From Sulfurovum sp. (GTDB lineage Bacteria > Campylobacterota > Campylobacteria > Campylobacterales > Sulfurovaceae): a DNA stretch of 10,619 nt. A model generated the notes under the pieces. That model did not search any database, was not told where the DNA came from, and saw only the letters and a program-made list of their open reading frames with translations. The position numbers and the translations under genes are program-made. Shown here in pieces: positions 7,063-10,619 of this stretch. Each line of letters opens with the position of its first letter. Within the stretch, counting starts at the first letter, position 1. The stretch covers positions 1 through 10,619 of the forward strand of contig QNZW01000113.1 of the NCBI GenBank assembly GCA_003978375.1, written 5' to 3'.

Positions 7063-7230
7063 TTATATTAATATAGAGGGTGGGGCTGTTTTTGGTGGTA
7101 GAAGTGAATAAGCGAGTTTATGGTATTGGTAATTACTATCAAGGCGTGTTAATTTGTGCAGGGTAGAATATATAGCTATGACTATAAGTGAAAAGTACTG
7201 CTTATTATGTCCGCGTAGATATTTCTTCAT
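7063..7230 (-). CDS. possible small 55-aa protein upstream of the receptor gene
   Basis: On the minus strand ATG 7230-7228 opens a 55-codon frame ending with TAA at 7065-7063. The product starts M-K-K-Y-L-R-G-H, has one hydrophobic stretch (F-S-L-I-V-I-A-I-Y, about residues 13-21) and a proline-rich tail (L-L-P-P-K-T-A-P-P). This looks like a small secreted or single-helix membrane protein. The codons resemble the neighbours, and the gene is co-oriented with the TonB-dependent receptor 95 bp downstream. There is no Shine-Dalgarno sequence, but TAAAAT ends 7 nt before the ATG, the same spacing seen at bpt, so the message could be leaderless. I recognise no family. In AT-rich DNA a frame of this length can arise by chance, so confidence is limited. 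Confidence 0.4.
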   Translation of the reverse strand: MKKYLRGHNKQYFSLIVIAIYSTLHKLTRLDSNYQYHKLAYSLLPPKTAPPSILI

Positions 7231-7290
7231 AAGTCGAATTTTACATAAAATTGAGTATTATCTGCTTAATTATATACAGGAGCAATATTT

Positions 7291-8484
7291 ATGGCAATTG
7301 AAACCATTTCATCAACAGAAGCATTTAAAGCATTGGTAACAGAGGTTACTTCACAAAAAGGATATAGAGAGCCTATAGCCTTTGGTATTGCCAGGGTTGA
7401 CCGTGGTCAAAAAAATGCAGAAAAAATACTTCAAGCAAACTTTGGATTGATTAACTGGAAAGAAAATTATGGAAGTGCTGCAGTCTTTATTAAAGCACTC
7501 CAAGAAGCAAAACGAGATATTGATTTTTCAGCCACAGAATTTGTAGCAACTATCAATGAAACATTTGTAGAAAATGCCATGGCTGCTTTTGCCCCTTATA
7601 TAGGCGAAGCAACAGGTGATGCACACAAAAATGTACAAGTCATTAAAACATTAGCCAATATGGAAGACATAGGCAAAGATTTTAGAATAGTCTTTTTGTT
7701 TGATGATGCCAATGCTACATCAGTAGAAGCTGTCTATCTTAAACTCTATGCGTTGTCTTTAGGTAAAGCAGCACTAAGAAGTGTCAATCTCAATGGTGCA
7801 TTTGGTGTCTTAAATAATGTTGCATGGGTAGGAAATACACCTTACGAACTAGACTATCTCAGAGACAATGAAATAGAAATGAAACTCAATGGCACATACC
7901 CAACAGTTGATTCAGTAGATAAATTCCCAAGGTATTTACAGCATATTGTTCCTGCAGAAAACACACGTATTTTAGAAGCCTCTAAAGTACGTATGGGTGC
8001 ACAACTTGCCGCTGGAACCACCGTTATGCCTGGTGCATCATATATCAACTTCAATGCTGGTACATTAGGTCCTGTAATGGTAGAGGGACGTATCTCTTCT
8101 TCTGCTGTCGTGGGAGCGGGTTCAGATGTGGGTGGAGGAGCAAGTATTTTAGGTGTGCTTAGTGGTACAGATGGTAACCCTATAAGCATAGGAGAAAATA
8201 CTCTACTTGGTGCAAACTCAACGTGTGGTATTCCTTTGGGTGATGCTTGTATTATCGATGGTGGTGTAGCTATCTTTGCAGGAACCAAAGTAAAAGTAGC
8301 ACCCCAAGAGTTAGAAAAGATTAAAGAAGCCAATCCAAACGCTGTGCTGGAAAACAAAACAACTTTTCGTGCTGATGCATTTCAAGGACTAAATGGGCTA
8401 CACTTTAGACAAAATTCAACCACAGGCGAGATTATAGTACGAAGAAGTACAAGAGAAGTGGTGCTTAACGCAGACTTACATTAA
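7291..8484 (+). CDS. dapD: 2,3,4,5-tetrahydropyridine-2,6-dicarboxylate N-succinyltransferase
   Basis: DapD transfers the succinyl group of succinyl-CoA to tetrahydrodipicolinate, the acylation step of the succinylase route to meso-diaminopimelate and lysine; it acts in the cytoplasm. The 397-residue protein is the longer form rather than the E. coli 274-aa form. An N-terminal alpha/beta part runs to about residue 230. A left-handed beta-helix of hexapeptide repeats begins near R234 (V-R-M-G-A-Q-L-A-A-G-T). Within it lie E265-G-R-I-S-S-S, whose Glu corresponds to the proposed catalytic acid of the actinobacterial enzyme, G-S-D-V-G-G-G-A-S-I and L-L-G-A-N-S-T-C-G-I. The start ATG has AGGAG 8 nt upstream. 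A REP-like inverted repeat begins at the base after the stop codon. Confidence 0.95.
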   Translation: MAIETISSTEAFKALVTEVTSQKGYREPIAFGIARVDRGQKNAEKILQANFGLINWKENYGSAAVFIKALQEAKRDIDFSATEFVATINETFVENAMAAFAPYIGEATGDAHKNVQVIKTLANMEDIGKDFRIVFLFDDANATSVEAVYLKLYALSLGKAALRSVNLNGAFGVLNNVAWVGNTPYELDYLRDNEIEMKLNGTYPTVDSVDKFPRYLQHIVPAENTRILEASKVRMGAQLAAGTTVMPGASYINFNAGTLGPVMVEGRISSSAVVGAGSDVGGGASILGVLSGTDGNPISIGENTLLGANSTCGIPLGDACIIDGGVAIFAGTKVKVAPQELEKIKEANPNAVLENKTTFRADAFQGLNGLHFRQNSTTGEIIVRRSTREVVLNADLH

Positions 8485-8543
8485 TGTAGGGTGGGTTTTT
8501 AACCCACGCTGTAATTTTGTGGGTTAGAAAACCTAACTCTACA
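8485..8543. repeat. REPIN/BIME-like 59-bp inverted repeat element
   Basis: Two related arms face each other. The left arm, 8485-8507, begins TGTAGGGTGGG and ends AACCCAC. The right arm, 8519-8543, begins GTGGGTTAG and ends CTCTACA. The reverse complement of the right arm aligns with the left over nearly its full length; both run TGTAG, GT, GGTTTT, AACCCAC. An 11-bp spacer separates them. The left arm also folds on itself (GTGGGTT/AACCCAC, loop TTT), and the right arm has GTTAG/CTAAC with loop AAAAC. This is the architecture of paired REP sequences mobilised by RAYT (Y1 transposase) enzymes. It starts directly after the dapD stop, and its right end merges into the AGGA ribosome-binding site of the next gene. 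No T-tract follows, so any terminator function is uncertain. Confidence 0.65.
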
Positions 8544-8552
8544 GGAAAAAAG

Positions 8553-8789
8553 ATGAACGAAGAAAATGTAGTAGAACGTGTGTGTCTTTTGGCTTTAATG
8601 AAAAAAGAGTCAAAAGAGACACTTTCAGATGTACAAAATATGCTTGTTGAAACAGGCATGTTTGATATGAAAGAGTGTAAATCTGTTTTTAAAATGCTTA
8701 AAAATGAGCAATACATCTCTGAGAATGACACACTCACCATGAAGGGTGTAATGGAAGCCAAATTGGCCGAAGAGATGTTTAAACAATAA
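8553..8789 (+). CDS. small conserved-looking protein of unknown function, possible winged helix
   Basis: The 78-residue product starts M-N-E-E-N-V-V-E-R-V and has no signal peptide or membrane segment, so it should be cytoplasmic. It appears mostly helical and rich in Lys, Glu and Met. Two helices (about residues 4-17 and 22-33) are followed by a third around 38-49. Then comes N-E-Q-Y-I-S-E-N-D-T-L-T-M-K-G, which has the look of the wing and final helix of a winged-helix domain; this is a fold guess only. AGGA (8543-8546) lies 6 nt before ATG 8553 and decides the start. An in-frame TTG at 8517 would run through the repeat element and is rejected. The gene is followed 69 bp later by the S4-domain gene. 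Confidence 0.7.
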   Translation: MNEENVVERVCLLALMKKESKETLSDVQNMLVETGMFDMKECKSVFKMLKNEQYISENDTLTMKGVMEAKLAEEMFKQ

Positions 8790-8858
8790 TATACAAATTG
8801 AATAGATGAAGTATCAAAAGTGTAAAAATCTATCCTACAAACAATAAAGGAAAAGTAT

Positions 8859-9104
8859 ATGCGTGTAGATAAATGGCTAAGTGCAGTGAATGTAGTCAAA
8901 CGTCGTACCATTGCTACAGATATGTTAAAATCAGGTGTGGTACAGATTAATGGTATTAAAGCAAAAGCTTCTAAAGATGTAAAAATAGGAGATAAAGTCA
9001 CTATTGCTTACCTTAAAGGGGCAAAACATTATGAAGTACTTCAAATTCCCACAACCAAAACCATACCTAAAAGTCAAAAAGAAGACTACGTAAAAGAACT
9101 TTAA
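8859..9104 (+). CDS. S4-domain RNA-binding protein, RqcP/Hsp15 (HslR) family
   Basis: This 81-residue protein consists almost entirely of an S4 RNA-binding domain: M-R-V-D-K-W-L at the start, V-V-K-R-R-T near residue 12, and I-N-G-I-K-A-K-A-S-K-D-V-K-I-G-D near 30-45. It lacks the long basic C-terminal extension of E. coli Hsp15 (133 aa). In size and sequence it is closer to RqcP of Gram-positive bacteria (86 aa), including a short T-T-K and K-E-D tail. Both families bind the large ribosomal subunit carrying peptidyl-tRNA after a stall; RqcP works with RqcH to add alanine tails. Which role applies here is inferred and depends on whether the genome encodes RqcH. The start ATG has AAAGGA 7 nt upstream. 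Confidence 0.85.
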   Translation: MRVDKWLSAVNVVKRRTIATDMLKSGVVQINGIKAKASKDVKIGDKVTIAYLKGAKHYEVLQIPTTKTIPKSQKEDYVKEL

Positions 9105-9121
9105 ATATCTTGCTACACCCA

Positions 9122-9181
9122 TGATGCCATCATTACTTATGATATTTTAACTATTTATGTATTATACTCGTGATTAAATCA
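9122..9181 (+). promoter_or_regulatory. candidate promoter and twin TGAT-N3-ATCA sites upstream of the Crp/Fnr gene
   Basis: A TATACT at 9163-9168 is the best -10 box before the regulator gene; the -35 region is poor. Two perfect palindromes with the same core flank it: TGAT-GCC-ATCA at 9122-9132 and TGAT-TAA-ATCA at 9171-9181. Their centres are 49 bp apart and the second covers the expected start of transcription. The core resembles the FNR half-sites (TTGAT/ATCAA), but the spacer is 3 bp rather than the usual 4. Autoregulation is a reasonable but unproven reading. Confidence 0.3.
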
Positions 9182-9203
9182 AGTAATATAAAGGGAAATT
9201 ACG

Positions 9204-9815
9204 ATGGAATTAACGACTTATTCTTTTTTTAATGAATTAGAAAAAGATTCGCGCATCTTTTTAGAAAATCATATCAAACCAATTACCGTACCTAAGGGAA
9301 ATTTACTCTTTTATCAAGGAGATATTTGTGAAAATATCTTATGGCTAACCCAAGGAGAAGTAAGACTCTACAGACAAGAAGAGGGCATAGAAGAGATTAC
9401 TATTTATATCCTTAAAGCAGGAGAACAATGTATTGTAAATACTGCTTCTTTATTGTCACAAACAGAAGCCGTAGCATCTGCTATAACACTTTCAGATATA
9501 AAAGGGTATTTGATAGATGCCAAAAGTATTAAAAAACTTTCACGTATGTCTGATGTTTATTATACCTATCTATTTTCACTCTATCATATACGCTTTGAAG
9601 CTCTCACACAGCTAGTAGGTGATATCAAGTTTAAACGTTTAGATACACGCATTATGGAATGGCTCAAAAAACAACCAGAGCCAATATGCAACATAACACA
9701 TGAAAACCTTGCATTGGAGTTGGGGAGTACACGCGTTACAATCAGTCGCATACTTAAAGATTTAGAAGTACAAGGGAAAGTGATTTTACATAGAGGAAAA
9801 ATAGAATTACTTTAA
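9204..9815 (+). CDS. Crp/Fnr-family transcriptional regulator
   Basis: The 203-residue protein has an N-terminal cyclic-nucleotide-binding-type beta-barrel (about 12-120, with P-K-G-N-L-L-F-Y-Q-G-D and L-T-Q-G-E-V-R-L-Y), a dimerisation helix (about 125-150) and a C-terminal Crp-type helix-turn-helix (about 163-203). The recognition helix reads S-T-R-V-T-I-S-R-I-L. Crp and Fnr carry Glu where this protein has Val, so its DNA target may differ from theirs. The N-terminal four-cysteine iron-sulfur cluster of true FNR is missing. Cysteines occur only in D-I-C-E-N, G-E-Q-C-I-V and P-I-C-N, so direct oxygen sensing by an FNR cluster is unlikely, while the ligand remains unknown. AAGGGA lies 7 nt before ATG 9204. 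It may control the exported-protein gene that starts at 10267, but no shared site is evident there. Confidence 0.9.
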   Translation: MELTTYSFFNELEKDSRIFLENHIKPITVPKGNLLFYQGDICENILWLTQGEVRLYRQEEGIEEITIYILKAGEQCIVNTASLLSQTEAVASAITLSDIKGYLIDAKSIKKLSRMSDVYYTYLFSLYHIRFEALTQLVGDIKFKRLDTRIMEWLKKQPEPICNITHENLALELGSTRVTISRILKDLEVQGKVILHRGKIELL

Positions 9816-9981
9816 GGGCATTATCATTTTTTATGGTATAACAAAAAATAATCAAATACAAAAATTTAAATTTGATGGATTTAAACTCAAAAAAATTCTT
9901 ATACCTCAATCAGATATTGAAGAATGGCATAAAGAGTCATCAAATGAAAATGCTTCGGATTCAAATGAATACGATACTTAA
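9805..9981 (+). pseudogene. remnant of a helix-turn-helix (excisionase-like) protein
   Basis: A frame without any ATG, GTG or TTG start is open from 9805 to the TAA at 9979-9981, overlapping the last codons of the Crp/Fnr gene. From about 9829 it reads like protein: F-Y-G-I-T-K-N-N-Q-I-Q-K-F, then L-K-K-I-L-I-P-Q-S-D-I-E-E-W-H-K and an acidic tail E-Y-D-T. The pattern L-K-K-I-L-I-P-x-S-D-I-E-E-W is what one expects at the end of small MerR/excisionase-type HTH domains, where a strand leads into the last helix. The missing 5' part points to a decayed gene, possibly left by an integrated element. It may also be chance open frame in AT-rich DNA. Confidence 0.35.
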
Positions 9982-10266
9982 TAAATAAACATAATATTCA
10001 TAAAAAGTTTTATTAACTTATTTTCTATACTTTATATAGTCAACCCTTAAAAACCAATTTCTAAGTCAGGCCAATAATAGATTCAATAGTTTCACATCTT
10101 CAAAACTTCTTTCGTTTTTATTCTTTTTTGTATTTTTTAATAATTCAAATATTTTTGTATCAGATGCTACAGACAAGATATTTTTTTACTGCCATAATAT
10201 ATTTACATTTCATGAATATTAATACTGAAATGTATAGCATACAAAAAAATTAAAGAAGGGGAAACA
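9982..10266. other. AT-rich intergenic region before the exported-protein gene
   Basis: This 285-bp stretch carries no gene I can support. On the minus strand, 10176-10066 gives 36 codons from a TTG with a protein-like look (F-E-L-L-K-N-T-K-K and S-F-E-D-V-K-L-L), which could be another decayed fragment, but it is too short to call. A 9-bp inverted repeat lies at 10204-10234, and the ribosome-binding site AAGGGG at 10256-10261. No convincing terminator or consensus promoter was found; TTGTAT-17-ATATTT in the 10150-10180 area is weak. Confidence 0.4.
10204..10234. repeat. 9-bp inverted repeat upstream of the exported-protein gene
   Basis: TACATTTCA (10204-10212) and TGAAATGTA (10226-10234) are perfect inverted copies separated by 13 bp. 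They end 32 bp before the start codon at 10267 and so lie in the promoter or leader region. The site could be an operator for a dimeric regulator or an RNA stem in the leader. Confidence 0.4.
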
Positions 10267-10619
10267 ATGAATGCTAAAAAACGAATAACTAAGCAAATTT
10301 TGCTTAGAACCATGGCGATAATGTGTCTCACTGCACCATTATCAGTATACGCAAGAGATATTGATGATTCAATGGAGCAAATAGATCTACCATATACCAA
10401 TCATATTGTGCATTATGCAGATGAATATCAATCATTAGAAATTAAAAATAGATTGATTACACTAAATTATGATACGATGGAACTTTTGGATACTAGGGAG
10501 CTTGAGGGATCACTCAATCATCATGCAGATCCACTAGGTAAATTAGAAAAAGCAAACTACATGATGATGGTACCAAAAGGATCAAATTTTGTGACTATAC
10601 GTGAGATAAAATCAGGCAA
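10267..10619 (+). CDS. N-terminal part of an exported protein, possible beta-propeller, cut by the right edge
   Basis: ATG 10267 follows AAGGGG by 5 nt, and the frame stays open for 117 codons to the window end. Residues 1-29 form a signal peptide: a basic start M-N-A-K-K-R, a hydrophobic core near A-I-M-C-L-T-A-P-L, and likely cleavage at V-Y-A|R. The Cys in the core does not fit a lipobox, so the product is probably periplasmic or outer-membrane associated rather than a lipoprotein. The mature part includes R-L-I-T-L-N-Y-D-T-M-E-L-L-D-T-R and K-A-N-Y-M-M-M-V-P-K-G-S-N-F-V-T-I. Alternating strands of this kind, with a D-T turn, are typical of beta-propeller blades (YVTN/WD-like); the assignment is tentative because only the start is visible. 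I do not recognise the family. Confidence 0.8.
   Translation, partial: MNAKKRITKQILLRTMAIMCLTAPLSVYARDIDDSMEQIDLPYTNHIVHYADEYQSLEIKNRLITLNYDTMELLDTRELEGSLNHHADPLGKLEKANYMMMVPKGSNFVTIREIKSG

Larger units (their letters stand above)
6968..7290. other. divergent intergenic region between the receptor gene and dapD
   Basis: This 323-bp region holds the receptor's ribosome-binding site, the 18-bp palindrome, the hairpin and the possible 55-codon ORF. On the dapD side it has a perfect AT-rich palindrome at 7237-7252 (AATTTTA-CA-TAAAATT) and the dapD ribosome-binding site AGGAG (7278-7282). I found no convincing promoter for dapD: TTGAGT-16-TATACA (7251-7278) would start transcription inside its own ribosome-binding site. 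No element resembling a cobalamin riboswitch B12 box was found on the receptor strand. Confidence 0.5.

Noticed and set aside
6968..7290. Cobalamin riboswitch upstream of the BtuB-like receptor
   Set aside because: I looked for a B12 box and the usual paired elements on the minus strand and saw none; the structures present are short palindromes.
7154..7339. 61-codon plus-strand frame overlapping the dapD start
   Set aside because: No ribosome-binding site, an unconvincing cysteine-rich product, and it overlaps the dapD start in another frame.
7854..8357. 167-codon open frame on the minus strand within dapD
   Set aside because: It lies wholly antisense to a well-conserved gene and its product is low-complexity with no recognisable features.
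8465..9001. 178-codon open frame on the minus strand
   Set aside because: It runs antisense across the repeat element, the 78-aa gene and the start of the S4 gene, all of which have good ribosome-binding sites on the plus strand.
10009..10022. ATAAAA-AG-TTTTAT near 10010 as a terminator
   Set aside because: The stem is purely A-T with a two-base loop and no GC core, so it would not form a stable terminator hairpin.
10066..10176. 36-codon minus-strand frame with protein-like composition
   Set aside because: Too short, TTG start without a ribosome-binding site, and no recognisable motif; kept only as a hint of decayed coding DNA.
10203..10400. 65-codon minus-strand frame near the right edge
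   Set aside because: It is antisense to the signal-peptide-bearing gene at 10267, which has a strong ribosome-binding site and stays open to the window end.

Overview
The window looks like chromosome of a low-GC member of the Campylobacterota (Epsilonproteobacteria), plausibly a Sulfurovum/Sulfurimonas-type bacterium. This is inferred from the protein types, AT-rich codon use and compact layout with short intergenic gaps; no marker gene fixes the genus. Most of the window is housekeeping. The less ordinary material lies at the two edges and in the intergenic regions.

Layout from left to right. (1) 1-1193 (+): the C-terminal part of a gene that enters from the left edge. It ends in a serine alpha/beta-hydrolase domain, and the few residues before it resemble the end of a papain-like peptidase. 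(2) 1302-2402 (+): a stand-alone FAD oxidoreductase resembling the C-terminal oxidase domain of the tRNA wobble-uridine enzyme MnmC. It sits behind a near-consensus sigma70 promoter but has no normal start codon. (3) 2406-3173 (-) and 3230-3925 (+): a divergent pair, bpt (leucyl-transferase of the N-degron pathway) and a TrmN6-like tRNA adenine methyltransferase. (4) 3940-4458 (-): family I inorganic pyrophosphatase, ppa. (5) 4541-6967 (-): a BtuB-like TonB-dependent outer-membrane receptor followed 12 bp later by a six-helix membrane protein, probably one transcript. The receptor has a palindromic candidate operator, and upstream on the same strand lies an easily overlooked 55-codon ORF (7063-7230). 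(6) 7291-8484 (+): dapD of the succinylase lysine/diaminopimelate pathway. (7) 8485-8543: a 59-bp REP/REPIN-like inverted repeat directly after the dapD stop. (8) 8553-9104 (+): a 78-aa protein of unknown function and a small S4-domain RNA-binding protein close to RqcP/Hsp15. (9) 9204-9815 (+): a Crp/Fnr-type regulator with two candidate half-site palindromes around its promoter. (10) 9805-9981: an apparent remnant of a helix-turn-helix (excisionase-like) protein, then AT-rich non-coding DNA. (11) 10267 to the right edge (+): the start of an exported protein, possibly a beta-propeller.

Functional threads. Three genes relate to translation or its quality control (the MnmC-like oxidase, the TrmN6-like methyltransferase and the S4 protein), and bpt marks proteins for degradation. 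The receptor and its membrane partner form a probable envelope uptake unit of unknown cargo. No CRISPR array, rRNA, tRNA, complete insertion sequence or known phage-defence operon was found.
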